Assembly (NCBI GenBank): GCA_016715865.1
Contig: JADJXM010000005.1
Location: 124,001 to 188,000, forward strand
Length of the DNA stretch: 64,000 bases
Direction of reading: 5' to 3'
Origin: Acidobacteriota bacterium
Lineage (GTDB): Bacteria; Acidobacteriota; Blastocatellia; RBC074
Shown: one piece after another, positions 1-18,321 of the stretch
Layout: each line of letters begins with the position of its first letter
How positions within the stretch are numbered: position 1 is the stretch's first letter
Made by a program: the position numbers and the translations under genes
The notes under the pieces: model-generated
Told to the model about the DNA's origin: nothing
Databases searched by the model: none
What the model saw: the letters and a program-made list of their open reading frames with translations, nothing else

Positions 1-2
1 TT

Positions 3-778
3 CATTCGATCTCAAAGCGGGCTACGAAGCCTCTGGTCACGGTCAATGTCGGCGGTTTGTCCGAGGGGGTCTTCGAGAGCGAGCTTTTCGGCCACATCAG
101 AGGGGCGTTCACCGACGCCAAGACCGATCGCGTCGGGCGGTTCGAACTGGCGGACGAAGGGACGCTCTTTTTGGACGAGATAGCCAACATCACAATGCCC
201 CAGCAGGCCAAGCTGCTGCGCGTGCTCGAGACAGGAGAATTCGAACGCGTCGGTTCGTCGAAGACCCGCAAGGTTAATGTCCGCATGATTTCGGCGACGA
301 ATGCGGACCTGCACTCGGAGGTGGCCGCCGGACGATTCCGTCAGGACCTCCTTTTCAGGCTCAACACGGTTGAACTGCGGTTGCCGGCTCTGCGCGAACG
401 GCCGGAGGATATCCCGCTGCTCGCCTCGCATTTTCTGATGCAGCACGCCACGCGTTATCGAAAACTGGTCAACGGTTTCGATCAGGCTGCATTACAGGCT
501 CTGATCAACCACCTTTGGCCGGGTAACGTTCGCGAACTCGATCATGCGATCGAGCGCGCGGTGCTCATGGCTCAGGGGACGACTGTCAAGGCGAGCGATC
601 TTGGCCTCTACCAGTCATCGGAAAGCTCATCGCGACTGGAAGAGATGAGCCTCGAAGAGGTCGAGTGTTTTCTGATCAAAAAGACGCTCGGCCGTTTCGA
701 CGGCAACGTTAGCAAGGCGGCTGATGCTCTCGGACTGAGCCGCAGCGCTCTCTATCGCCGGTTGGAAAAATTTGGATT

Positions 779-782
<4 letters not shown>
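3..782 (+). CDS. Sigma54-dependent response regulator (NtrC family), 5' truncated by the window edge
   Basis: The reading frame is open from base 3, so the N-terminus, which would include any receiver domain and the Walker A motif, lies outside the window. What remains is the second part of a sigma54-interacting AAA+ domain: an ELFGH stretch followed by the sigma54 contact loop, here GAFTDA rather than the textbook GAFTGA, then a Walker B motif TLFLDEI. The C-terminus carries a Fis-type helix-turn-helix (NVSKAADALGLSRSALYRRL). Proteins of this family hydrolyse ATP to open sigma54-RNA polymerase complexes and are controlled by a partner kinase. Its stop overlaps the start of the downstream kinase gene by 4 bases (ATGA), so the two are probably translationally coupled as a two-component pair. 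Target genes are unknown. Confidence 0.93.
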
Positions 783-2239
<1,457 letters not shown>

Positions 2240-2316
2240 GTTCCCCGATTTTATATAGAATATTGGTCGTGCTCCCGGCGAGAATCTTCCATCAATTATC
2301 CCGAGGATCGAACGAC

Positions 2317-5300
2317 ATGAAATCCCTCTTGATCGGCCTCATCTTCCTCTCATTATTTCAAACAAACCAGATTCTGTCTTCCGAGGCTGTCTTTTGGCAG
2401 GAAGCTCGGCAGCTCGAAACCGGGCCGGGTATCGTTCGCGATCTGAAGGGTGATGATGTTCATCAATATCGACTGACCGTCGAGGTGGGGAAATATATCC
2501 ACGTCAGAGTCGAGCAGCAAGGGATTGACGTGGTCGTCAGGTTGATGTCGCCTGATGGAAACCAAATCGTCGAGATCGACAGCCCGAACGGGAGACAGGG
2601 GCCCGAAGAACTGAGAGCCTTGATCGAGTCGGCCGGGACCTATCGCATCGAAATTCGGTCGCTGGATAAAGGATCTTCCGGAGGTTACACAATTCGAATC
2701 GCGGAAATGCGGCAGCAACTTCCGCAGGATTCGATCAGGATCGCCGCTCACAATGCCTTTCGCGAGGGCGAGATACTGAGACTGACAGGAAAAACCGAGA
2801 CAATTCGCCGGGCATTGGTGAAATATGAAGAGGCGCTGAAAAACTGGAAAATTCTCGAGGCCCGATCCGAAACCTCCCGAACGATGTTCGAGATCGCCAG
2901 GTCGCACCGCGCGCTCGGCGAGAACCGTCAGGCGCTCGATCGATACGAAGAGTTGCTTCCGTTGCTCAGGGAGACTGGGAACGCATCACTGGAAGCGGCC
3001 GTTCTCAACAACCTGGCTAATATTCATGCCGATTTCGGCGATGCGCGAAAGGGAATCGAGTACCTTGATAAGGCTCTACAGATCACTGAATCGACGGGCA
3101 ACCAGAACGCCCAGGCCACTTTCCTCAACTCTCTCGGCGCTAAATACGATGAGATAGGCGATAAAAAGAAGGCGCTGGAATATTACGATCGAGCCTTAAA
3201 GCTTCGCCGGATTGTCAGGGATAGACGGGGTGAAGCCGTGACGCTTCATAACATGGGCATACTTTACAATTCAACAGGTGAATATACCCATGCTGCTAAG
3301 TTCATGGAAGACGCGATGAAGATTTATCAGGAGTTGAATGATCAACGTGGAATGGCGTTTTCATTCAATGGCCTCGGGATGGTCTACGATGCGCTCGGGG
3401 AGTACCAGAAAGCGCTCGATTATTACCGGAAAGCGCTCGATATTCGCCGCGAGCTCGGCGATCGCTCGGGACAGGCGTTCTCTTTGAATAATATCGGATT
3501 CATCTACGATTTTTACCTGGACGAGAAACAGCGGGCGGTGGATTATTTCAATCAGGCTCTTGATCTGCACCGGTCGACCGGCCACAAGCCCGGCGAGGCT
3601 CTCGCAGTTTCGAATCTCGGGCGGGTTTATTCGAGTCTGGGTGAGGAACAAAAGGCGCATGATTTGCTCAATCTCGCTCTCGACCTTAACCGGGAGATCG
3701 AGAATAAGGAAGGAGAATCCATTGTTCTCCACAATCTCGGCTGGCTTTATAAATCAAATGGGAAATACCAGCAGGCGCTCGACTATTATTCAAGGGCGCT
3801 GGTCTTAATCGAGACCTTTGGGAACCGCAAACACAAAGCATACAGTTTGCATAATCTTGGCGGCTTGTACGACAGTCTGGGTGAGAATGACAGAGCCGTC
3901 GAGTACCTCAGCCAATCGTTGACGATACTGGAAAATATCGGCGACGTTCACGGCGAAGCATCGACACGCTATGGTCTGGCCAGGGTCGAGCGCGAAAGGG
4001 GAAACCTGGCGGAATCTCTTACGCACATCGAAAAAGCCATCGCCATTGGCGAGACGCTGAGAAAACGGATTGACGATCACAATCTGAGGTCCTCATATTT
4101 CGCGACCGTTCAGGATTATTATGCATTGAGCATCGATCTCAACATGCAGCTGCACAAGCAGAATCCGACCGTAGGACGCGACGCCCTGGCATTTGCGACC
4201 AGCGAGCGAGCCCGGGCCCGTGGCCTGCTCGATCTGCTGACTGAAGCTGGCGCCGATCTGCGCAGCGGAGTCGATACCGTGCTGGTCGAGGAGGAACGGA
4301 ATCTGCAGCGACAGCTCAATGCCAGGGCGCAATACAGGATGAACCTGCTCAATTCGAAGCATACTCAGGAGCAGCTGGACAGAATATCTCGGGAGTTCGC
4401 CGAGTTGACATCACAGTATCAGGCTCTGCAGACGAAGATCAGGAGTTCCAGCCCACGATATGCATCGCTGACAGAGGCGCAGCCGCTCGATCTGAAAGAT
4501 GTGCAAGAGTGGGTTCTCGATTCCGATACCATGCTCCTGGAATATTCGCTGGGCGAGGACCGCAGCTACCTCTGGGCCGTATCAAAGGATGGGATTTCGT
4601 CCTTCGAGTTACCGAGGCGTGATGAAATCGAGGAATCCGCCCGCCGGTATTACCGGTTGATCTCGGATGAAACTCAATCGACCAGGGCTCGAAGGTTGAG
4701 GCATAAACCCGCCGTAGTTGATAAACCGGGGGATGGGCCTGATCTGGCCGAAACCGCCGCCGAATTGAGCCGCATGCTGATCCAACCGCTCGGCAAATTG
4801 AACAGCGGGAAACGGTTGCTGATCGTTGCGGACGGCGCTCTGCAGTATGTTCCGTTCGCGGCCCTTCCTGACATGACCGGTCAGCCGTTGATTCTGGGAC
4901 ACGAGGTTCTCAGCCTTCCATCGGCATCAGCTATCGCCGTCTCACGTCGAGAACTGGAGGGGCGTAAACCGGCGCCGAAGACACTGGCCGTGATTGCGGA
5001 TCCGGTATTCGACGGCCAGGATCCGCGCGTCAAAAGACAAATGCGCAGGAACGGAAGCCGTGATGACATTGCAGCGCGCAGGATCGATGATCTGCTTACC
5101 CGATCGGCGATTGAATCCGGAATAGCCACCGTCGATTTCATGGTTCCGCGCCTGCCCGGCACAAGACGCGAAGCGATAGGCATCCTCTCGATGGTGCCGG
5201 CATCGGAGCGTAAACAATCACTCGATTTCGATGCCAGTCTATCAACCGCCACCGGCGTCGAGCTGGCTGATTACCGTATCATTCACTTTGCTACACATGG

Positions 5301-5721
5301 CATTCTCAACAGCGTGCATCCTGAACTGTCCGGCATCGTCCTCTCCCTGGTCGATGATAAAGGCCAACCTCGAAACGGATTTCTTCGCCTTCACCAGATT
5401 TACAATCTCAAGCTGCCCGCGGATCTTATTGTTCTCAGCGCCTGCCAGACGGGGCTTGGCAAAGAGATTCGAGGAGAAGGACTTGTCGGATTGACGCGCG
5501 GGTTTATGTACGCCGGAGCCGCCAGGGTCCAGGCCAGCCTGTGGAATGTCAACGATCGGGCGACCTCCGAACTGATGAAGAGTTTTTATCAGGGTATGCT
5601 GAAGGAGGGCCTGACTGCGCCGGCCGCGCTCAGAAAAGCTCAGATAGCCATGCTCAGGCAGAAACGCTGGGCATCTCCATATTTCTGGTCTGCATTTATC
5701 ATACAGGGTGAGTGGAGGTGA
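2317..5721 (+). CDS. Secreted PPC-TPR-CHAT protein (caspase-like peptidase fold)
   Basis: About 1134 aa. I chose the ATG at 2317, which has a GAGGA ribosome site and gives a clean signal peptide (MKSLLIGLIFLSLFQ). After it comes a PPC-like beta domain (about residues 40-135), then roughly ten TPR units (about 170-600) with the usual AL.YY..AL periodicity. A helical region follows, then a C-terminal CHAT domain. The CHAT dyad is visible: His994 in HFATHG and Cys1043 in LSACQTG. CHAT proteins are caspase-clan peptidases; some act in programmed cell death or phage defence, while many secreted TPR-CHAT proteins have unknown substrates. The gene follows a two-component system and has no obvious effector partner. 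Peptidase activity is inferred from the intact dyad. Confidence 0.9.
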   Translation: MKSLLIGLIFLSLFQTNQILSSEAVFWQEARQLETGPGIVRDLKGDDVHQYRLTVEVGKYIHVRVEQQGIDVVVRLMSPDGNQIVEIDSPNGRQGPEELRALIESAGTYRIEIRSLDKGSSGGYTIRIAEMRQQLPQDSIRIAAHNAFREGEILRLTGKTETIRRALVKYEEALKNWKILEARSETSRTMFEIARSHRALGENRQALDRYEELLPLLRETGNASLEAAVLNNLANIHADFGDARKGIEYLDKALQITESTGNQNAQATFLNSLGAKYDEIGDKKKALEYYDRALKLRRIVRDRRGEAVTLHNMGILYNSTGEYTHAAKFMEDAMKIYQELNDQRGMAFSFNGLGMVYDALGEYQKALDYYRKALDIRRELGDRSGQAFSLNNIGFIYDFYLDEKQRAVDYFNQALDLHRSTGHKPGEALAVSNLGRVYSSLGEEQKAHDLLNLALDLNREIENKEGESIVLHNLGWLYKSNGKYQQALDYYSRALVLIETFGNRKHKAYSLHNLGGLYDSLGENDRAVEYLSQSLTILENIGDVHGEASTRYGLARVERERGNLAESLTHIEKAIAIGETLRKRIDDHNLRSSYFATVQDYYALSIDLNMQLHKQNPTVGRDALAFATSERARARGLLDLLTEAGADLRSGVDTVLVEEERNLQRQLNARAQYRMNLLNSKHTQEQLDRISREFAELTSQYQALQTKIRSSSPRYASLTEAQPLDLKDVQEWVLDSDTMLLEYSLGEDRSYLWAVSKDGISSFELPRRDEIEESARRYYRLISDETQSTRARRLRHKPAVVDKPGDGPDLAETAAELSRMLIQPLGKLNSGKRLLIVADGALQYVPFAALPDMTGQPLILGHEVLSLPSASAIAVSRRELEGRKPAPKTLAVIADPVFDGQDPRVKRQMRRNGSRDDIAARRIDDLLTRSAIESGIATVDFMVPRLPGTRREAIGILSMVPASERKQSLDFDASLSTATGVELADYRIIHFATHGILNSVHPELSGIVLSLVDDKGQPRNGFLRLHQIYNLKLPADLIVLSACQTGLGKEIRGEGLVGLTRGFMYAGAARVQASLWNVNDRATSELMKSFYQGMLKEGLTAPAALRKAQIAMLRQKRWASPYFWSAFIIQGEWR

Positions 5722-5732
5722 GATACTAATTT

Positions 5733-5766
5733 CACGGAACCACTCGCTAACGCTCGTGGTTCCGTG
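5733..5766. terminator. Inverted repeat between convergent genes
   Basis: Perfect 11-bp arms (CACGGAACCAC at 5733-5743 and its complement at 5756-5766) enclose a 12-nt loop. It sits between the stop of the CHAT gene and the stop of the convergent prepilin peptidase gene, so a bidirectional terminator is plausible, but there is no strong T tract. It could equally be a REP-type repeat. Confidence 0.5.
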
Positions 5767-5804
5767 TCGCATGGGCCGAGCAGTTACCTGTGATTTCGGA
5801 TTAA

Positions 5805-6914
5805 TCATCCGCCCTGATCCATCCAGATCAGAACGAAGATTGCGGCTGCTCCGAGAAATAGACCCAGCGGCAGGGCCGTCCTGATCCCGCTCCGATTTCT
5901 GAAAGCCATGATTCCACCGATAATGGCTCCCGCGATCGATCCGAGCAGCAGCGTCGAGAAAGCGCCCTGCCAGCCCAGAAAAGCCCCTATCGCCGCCATC
6001 ATCTTGACGTCTCCGAGACCCATGCCTTCGAATCCGCGGACATAAAAATAGACGGCCCTGATCCACCAGGTGATCAGACCCGCCACGAATGCGGCGATAC
6101 TGGCCCGGATAAGCCCGTCCCAGGCATTCTCGAATGCGGCCATATTGTCACGCGCCAGCAACAGTGTGGATGAGGCCCATGCGATTCCGCAAAGCAGGCC
6201 GAGAAGCATCGTCGCGCCGATTAAGCGATCGTACCTCCGGTCTGCATCGGCACGATCTTCGGTCGAAGCCCCTTCATTCATCTCTTCCCACTCGAAATAT
6301 TTGTTGAAGAGGATGAGGTCAAGTTTGTCGATGAGAAGGAAGCCCGGAACAGCGATCGCCAGCAGCACGCCTCCGGTGATCGCCGCTCTTGTGACCGGGA
6401 AATCAGCCTGCGCCGATGTGAAGATGAGCGAGAAGTCGAATGCGTAAATGATGGGGCTGCCCCAGCCGGCACGCACAGTCGATGCCGCCAGGGCGAAGAG
6501 AAAAGTCGGATAGGTGATGACATTTGGCAGCAGTTGATGGCGGGCATCGATGAAGACCAGCGCGATCATCGATGCGGCAAAAATCATTTCAAGCAATGCC
6601 ACCCAGGTCGGAGCTGTCTTCCATACGATCGCCGCGAAGATCAACCCTGTCAGCAGCTCGACAGCCGGGTATCTGATCGAAATCCGCGCATCGCAATCGC
6701 GGCAGCGTCCGCGGAGCAGTATAAAACTGATCAGAGGGATGTTGTCGAAGGCCCGGATACGGGCGCCGCACGAAGGACAGGCCGATCCCGGAAAGACGAT
6801 GGATCTGTCCAGCGGGACTCTGTGGATGACGACGTTCAAAAAGCTGCCGATCAGCAGTCCGGAGAGCAGGGCGAATAGCAGATAACAAATTTCAGGCAGA
6901 TTCAGTCCGGCCAC
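5805..6914 (-). CDS. pilD: Prepilin leader peptidase / N-methyltransferase
   Basis: A 369-aa polytopic inner-membrane aspartic peptidase that cleaves and N-methylates type IV prepilins or type II secretion pseudopilins. The zinc-binding cytoplasmic loop has both CxxC pairs (Cys46/49 and Cys71/74). The first catalytic aspartate lies in FIDARHQLLPN (Asp123) and the second in the GxGD motif GMGLGDVKMM near residue 298. It is longer than the usual 250-290 aa because of an insertion between the two aspartates (about residues 140-280) containing a charged stretch and extra hydrophobic segments. No pilin or secretion genes are adjacent. It is convergent with the CHAT gene and divergent from the glycosyltransferase, with a short shared upstream region. 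Confidence 0.93.
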   Translation of the reverse strand: MAGLNLPEICYLLFALLSGLLIGSFLNVVIHRVPLDRSIVFPGSACPSCGARIRAFDNIPLISFILLRGRCRDCDARISIRYPAVELLTGLIFAAIVWKTAPTWVALLEMIFAASMIALVFIDARHQLLPNVITYPTFLFALAASTVRAGWGSPIIYAFDFSLIFTSAQADFPVTRAAITGGVLLAIAVPGFLLIDKLDLILFNKYFEWEEMNEGASTEDRADADRRYDRLIGATMLLGLLCGIAWASSTLLLARDNMAAFENAWDGLIRASIAAFVAGLITWWIRAVYFYVRGFEGMGLGDVKMMAAIGAFLGWQGAFSTLLLGSIAGAIIGGIMAFRNRSGIRTALPLGLFLGAAAIFVLIWMDQGG

Positions 6915-6958
6915 AATGGAATCCTTTGCGAGCTTGCGTTACATTCAGTCGTATCATA

Positions 6959-8111
<1,153 letters not shown>

Positions 8112-8119
<8 letters not shown>

Positions 8120-8822
8120 TCCGATCGGACCGGCCGGCATTATCCATCTCATCGTCTTTGGGCTCGTCCTGCCGTGGGGGGCTGTTGTATCGGCCAGGCG
8201 GCTTGAGCGAAACCCGCTGCCTCAACGATTACAATTCTTCTATTCTGTAATTCTTCAGCACGCGGCATTCATCACTCTTTCGTGCTTCGTGGCCTGGTTC
8301 GAACTGATCCCGATCTGGAAGTTGCCAGACGACCCGGTCCGCGCTCTCGCCATCTCATTCATCTTCTTCAGCGTCATGCTCGTCCTGGTTGTACCTCAAT
8401 GGCGTCGCAATGTGATCGAAGGTGAACGAAAGGCCTATTTGTTCATGCCTGGCGGAGCTTACGAAAAATCGCTCTGGGGGGTGATTTCGCTGGCCGCCGG
8501 AATCGGAGAGGAGATCAGCTACAGGGCCGTCTTGTGGGGACTGCTGGCAAGGCAGACGGGATCAATCTTCACAGCCGCGATTCTGACCTCGGTGATCTTC
8601 GCATTCAGCCATTATGTACAGGGCTGGAAAAGCGTTCTGGCCATCTTCGCCTTTGCGATGAGCTTTCACTGGCTGGTGACATTGACGGGCTCGATCATTC
8701 CCGGAATGCTCGTCCACGCCGCCTATGATTTCACAGCCGGGATCATGTATCGCAGGTTCGGGGATAAATACGGCTACCTGAACAATGGCGGCGACTATGA
8801 CCCCGATCTCCGGTCGGCATGA
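8112..8822 (+). CDS. CPBP-family intramembrane metalloprotease (Abi/Rce1-like)
   Basis: About 236 aa from the ATG at 8112, which overlaps the glycosyltransferase stop by 8 bases. Several hydrophobic segments are present. The three CPBP motifs are intact: EEISYR (Glu133/Glu134), FAFSH, and HAAYD near the C-terminus. Characterised relatives process prenylated CAAX proteins in eukaryotes, and bacteriocin or self-immunity peptides in some bacteria; in most bacteria the substrate is unknown. The 3' end of this gene is also where a truncated RAYT transposase fragment on the other strand breaks off, so the very C-terminus may have been reshaped by that insertion. Confidence 0.88.
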
Positions 8823-9153
8823 TCACCCACGTCAATAGCCTGTAACTCATACAATCATAATAAAATAACGAATTTTCAACCATCGCTGCGATCGAATCGT
8901 TACTCAACCAGCATTCGCCAATGCCACGATCTGCATAATATTCCATGATCCGGCTGAGACGGATGAACCTGCTCTTTGAATCGGAGTCTTCGAGTACAAT
9001 CTGAGACTCCAATTGTTGATATACCGAGTTGGGGATGGAATCATACAAACGAATAGTCACGAACTGAGCGATTTCGCCCCCGTCAAAATGCGGCAGGTAA
9101 CCACGACTGTGCCATCCTTTGGGTATCTGGTGATCCAATTGATAAGTTTCCAC
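8820..9153 (-). pseudogene. Truncated REP-associated tyrosine transposase (RAYT, IS200-like) fragment
   Basis: Reading from 9153 the frame gives a typical RAYT N-terminus: a GWHSRGYLPHFDGGE motif, then QFVTIRLYDSIP, then a segment ending TWVIMP. In intact RAYTs this last motif continues into an MPNHVH catalytic His-x-His, but here the homology stops at the 3' end of the CPBP gene. The HUH motif and catalytic tyrosine are therefore missing. The fragment cannot encode an active transposase. Three REP sequences lie immediately upstream, which fits the known RAYT-REP association. Confidence 0.75.
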
Positions 9154-9171
9154 GCACTCTCAGCGAAATAG

Positions 9172-9202
<31 letters not shown>

Positions 9203-9310
9203 GGATTCCATTATCGTATCCCCAAATAAATACAAACGTGGAACAAAGGATCATATTCCAAGATATGAGACTTTATCTCGCGCCAATGTACATTTTTATG
9301 CTGGTCAATG

Positions 9311-9345
<35 letters not shown>

Positions 9346-9364
9346 GAGGGGCAATGATGTCAAA

Positions 9365-9391
9365 GCGGACGAGGACGTCTGCGCTCCGGCA
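9365..9391 (+). repeat. REP sequence copy 3
   Basis: Direct copy of the 9316 REP with one C-to-T change. The following bases (GCAGGGA.G.GCAAT) are also shared between copies 2 and 3, showing a tandem duplication of a unit of about 48 bp. Confidence 0.75.
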
Positions 9392-9441
9392 GGGAAGTGC
9401 AATATACGGAGCGCCACCTGAGGGCAGCGCTCCGCTCATCC

Positions 9442-10389
<948 letters not shown>

Positions 10390-10488
10390 TCAGCCTCCAA
10401 TTTATTTCAGTTGTTAGTCCTTGAAGTGTGAACGTATTCAATAACGCCGGACGCGGTTGCGTCAAGATCATTGGAGATCTGCCCTGCA

Positions 10489-10530
10489 TAAAAAAGAGAA
10501 AGCCACCGGTATGACCTGGTGGCTTTCTCT
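10489..10530 (-). terminator. Intrinsic terminator for the small secreted protein gene
   Basis: A perfect 13-bp stem (10495-10507 with 10518-10530) with a 10-nt loop, followed on the minus strand by six T residues. It lies about 30 bases past the stop of the 10561-11196 gene and is a textbook rho-independent terminator. Confidence 0.9.
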
Positions 10531-10560
10531 GTCAATTGCATCAGGTTATGGTTGAACAGA

Positions 10561-11196
10561 TCATCGAATTGGACGATTAAAGAATGAGGGTCGTCCACCC
10601 GGATCGCCAACTGCGTAAACAGAAGCCGTGCCGATATTGAGTCCGGCCGGAACTGTCGCTCCGAAGACGCCGCTCAAGGCCGACGCAGCCGTAGCCGACA
10701 ATGTCACATTGACATTGGGAATAAAGAGAGTGTTGAAGGACTGCGGACGCAGCGGCAGTGTGAGAGCCGGCAGTGTCAGGTCGAACAGGGGAACACGGCC
10801 GAGCAGATCACCGTTGACAGTCACCAGACCAGTCAGGACCGCCGAGGCGCCCGTCGTGTCAATGTTGAAACTTGAAAGTTCGACGCGATTTCCGCCAGCC
10901 GCCAGAAAGAGCCCGCCGCTGTGATTGATCTCAGCCTTGGCTGTCCCTAAATCAACCACACCGCCGGTCACGGGAAATCCCGCAACACCGCTGCGCAGTG
11001 TGCCGTCGCCAATCGCGCCCGCGGACAACCCCAGAGCGCCAAGCGCGCCAAGAAATTCGCTGCTCAGAATGACTGAGGTCCTGCCGTCTCCAAGGTTAAG
11101 CGACGGGGCAGCCGAAACCGGCGCGACCATTGTCGTCAGAGCCATGAGAGCCGCCAGCGCAAAACTGATCTTCGTTGAACGTATTGTGTTTAACAT
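10561..11196 (-). CDS. Small secreted protein of unknown function
   Basis: 211 aa with a clear signal peptide ending in APVSAAPS. A strong AGGAGGG ribosome site lies about ten bases before the ATG. The mature protein is rich in Gly, Leu, Ala and Thr, with few charged residues and alternating hydrophobic stretches, which suggests an all-beta fold. A central segment (VDLGTAKAEINHSGGLFLAA) is loosely reminiscent of HtaA-type heme-binding repeats, but I cannot support that assignment. It is monocistronic with its own strong terminator. No cysteine pairs, membrane anchor or sorting motif are seen. Confidence 0.75.
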   Translation of the reverse strand: MLNTIRSTKISFALAALMALTTMVAPVSAAPSLNLGDGRTSVILSSEFLGALGALGLSAGAIGDGTLRSGVAGFPVTGGVVDLGTAKAEINHSGGLFLAAGGNRVELSSFNIDTTGASAVLTGLVTVNGDLLGRVPLFDLTLPALTLPLRPQSFNTLFIPNVNVTLSATAASALSGVFGATVPAGLNIGTASVYAVGDPGGRPSFFNRPIR

Positions 11197-11340
11197 TTGT
11201 TTCTATCCCTCCTAGAATCAACTTGTCGAAAACAGATTATGTTTGTCCAGATGTTGTTCAGAACAGGATCAGGATAGAGGTGGGGTATGGCTATAAGGTC
11301 GCGAAAATTTCACGATTCTGAGATATTGTAGAAATATCGT

Positions 11341-12376
<1,036 letters not shown>

Positions 12377-12423
12377 CATTTGTTGCCAATATGATTCTTT
12401 AGCATCAAGCCTGTGCCCAACAG

Positions 12424-13998
<1,575 letters not shown>

Positions 13999-14132
13999 TT
14001 TGCGTGAAGTTTGGGTTCAGCGGAAGCTTTGATTACTGATCCTTCGATTTTGCTGAAATCCGTTGATGGGCGAACATAAAGTTTGACAATCCTCAGCGGC
14101 GCCTGTGGACCTTTAATCCTCTCCCAACACTG

Positions 14133-16979
<2,847 letters not shown>

Positions 16980-17092
16980 ACTGTACAAAATCGAAAATTC
17001 CGGGCTTGAAGACGGAAACGACGATTGTAAAGAATCCGGCAGGCATGGGCAAGCGGGGGACGTCGCTGGTACTCCATCATGCTGAATTTGAT

Positions 17093-17258
17093 GGAAAAAC
17101 GTGAATCGCAGAGAACGCAAAGGATTTTAATGGAAAGAGAGATTCGGATTATTGCCTATTGTTTCTGACTCGGGCAATAATCCCCCAAATTCTTCATTGC
17201 GTCCTTTGCGTTCTCTGCGATTCAATTCCTTTGCGTCCTTTGCGATTCACTTTTTTCC
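17093..17258. repeat. Nonamer-array inverted element, copy A (diverged)
   Basis: Ends are inverted: GGAAAAA.GTGAATCGCA.AG at the left and its complement at the right. Each arm is built from CGCAAAGGA-type units, two rounds on the right and one on the left. The interior keeps fragments of the core seen in the other copies (GGATTATTGCC and GGGCAATAATCCCCCAAA). It fills most of the 303-bp gap between uvrA and the methyltransferase gene, which otherwise holds nothing recognisable. Confidence 0.8.
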
Positions 17259-17282
17259 GTTAATTTTAAGAGTGTTGTAGTG

Positions 17283-18317
17283 TCAGGCCGTTTTGGCGTC
17301 TTTGCGGCGAACCCGCAGGATGGCGATCTTCGTCGAGTGATTGAACGGAGCAGGGTCGATCATCTCCCGCTCGACGCGGGTCGTCGGGTAACCCGCGAAA
17401 TCTTCAGCCACCGGAATCAGCTCCTCGATCGTCAGATATCCATCCTCGCATAACGCTTCAAGCGTTTTCAGATACTCGGCGCCACTGACATAAACCGCAT
17501 TATTGACAGCTATCAGCCTGCCACCGTGGGCGATCAGAGGGCGAACCTTGTTGATCAGGCGGGCATAGTTCTTTTCCATATCGACTACCCCCTTTTTCGT
17601 GGCCGCAAAGAAAGGGGGATCGAGCAGGACGCAGTCGAATAGCTCACGGTTGCGAATCAGGCCCCCGATCCGGGACCAGAAATCGCCGGTCAGAAAATCG
17701 GATTTAACAATTGGAAAACCATTGAGCGTATAGGACGTTTTTGCCACGTTCAGGAATGTCCGATTGAGATCGAGGTGAACGACGCGACTGGCGCCGGCTG
17801 CCTTTGCCGCCACTCCGAGGCTTCCGGTATAGGCGAAAGTGTTGAGCACGCGAGCGCCAGCGAGATTGCTCAACTCCCACGCCCGCAGATTTCGTGTGTC
17901 GAGGTAGAGGCCGGCATCGCGGTTCATCGTCAGATCAACCGCATACCAGATGCCGTTTTCGCGAACCTTATGCGTCGGACTGGATCCGGTGACCAGTCTT
18001 CCGGTGCGGTCTTCGGGGTTAGCCGACTGGCGGGATTTAAGCAGGGCTGCGCTGATCCAGGGGAGGCGGGACTGGTAGAACTGCTCCGCAGCCGCAACGG
18101 CCGATTGCCCCTCTTGCCCCTGCCCTTGCCCCTGCATGATGGATATTTCGCTGTAATCGTGCAGAACCAGCGTTCTGGCGTACAGGTCTACTGCCAGTTG
18201 AGGCTGCCCCTCCGTAAAGCCATTGAAGAGCCTGAAAGCAGTCTCGTGTCGTTCGTCAAAAAGCCCGGCTCGGGCATCCAGAGCCCTCGATAGTAATTCA
18301 ATGATTGGATGATTCAT
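17283..18317 (-). CDS. RlmI-like class I SAM-dependent RNA methyltransferase
   Basis: About 344 aa from the ATG at 18317; an ATG 15 bases upstream is possible and would overlap mobA by 11 bases. The C-terminal Rossmann domain has the SAM motif VLNTFAYTGSLGVAA, an acidic HLDLN, and a catalytic-type LLDPPFF. This matches 23S rRNA cytosine-5 methyltransferases of the RlmI/RlmK group, although the usual N-terminal PUA domain is not evident. An unusual Gln/Gly stretch (MQGQGQGQEGQ) lies near residue 65. It is probably co-transcribed with mobA, though the pairing has no obvious functional logic. Confidence 0.85.
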   Translation of the reverse strand: MNHPIIELLSRALDARAGLFDERHETAFRLFNGFTEGQPQLAVDLYARTLVLHDYSEISIMQGQGQGQEGQSAVAAAEQFYQSRLPWISAALLKSRQSANPEDRTGRLVTGSSPTHKVRENGIWYAVDLTMNRDAGLYLDTRNLRAWELSNLAGARVLNTFAYTGSLGVAAKAAGASRVVHLDLNRTFLNVAKTSYTLNGFPIVKSDFLTGDFWSRIGGLIRNRELFDCVLLDPPFFAATKKGVVDMEKNYARLINKVRPLIAHGGRLIAVNNAVYVSGAEYLKTLEALCEDGYLTIEELIPVAEDFAGYPTTRVEREMIDPAPFNHSTKIAILRVRRKDAKTA

Positions 18318-18321
18318 TTTT

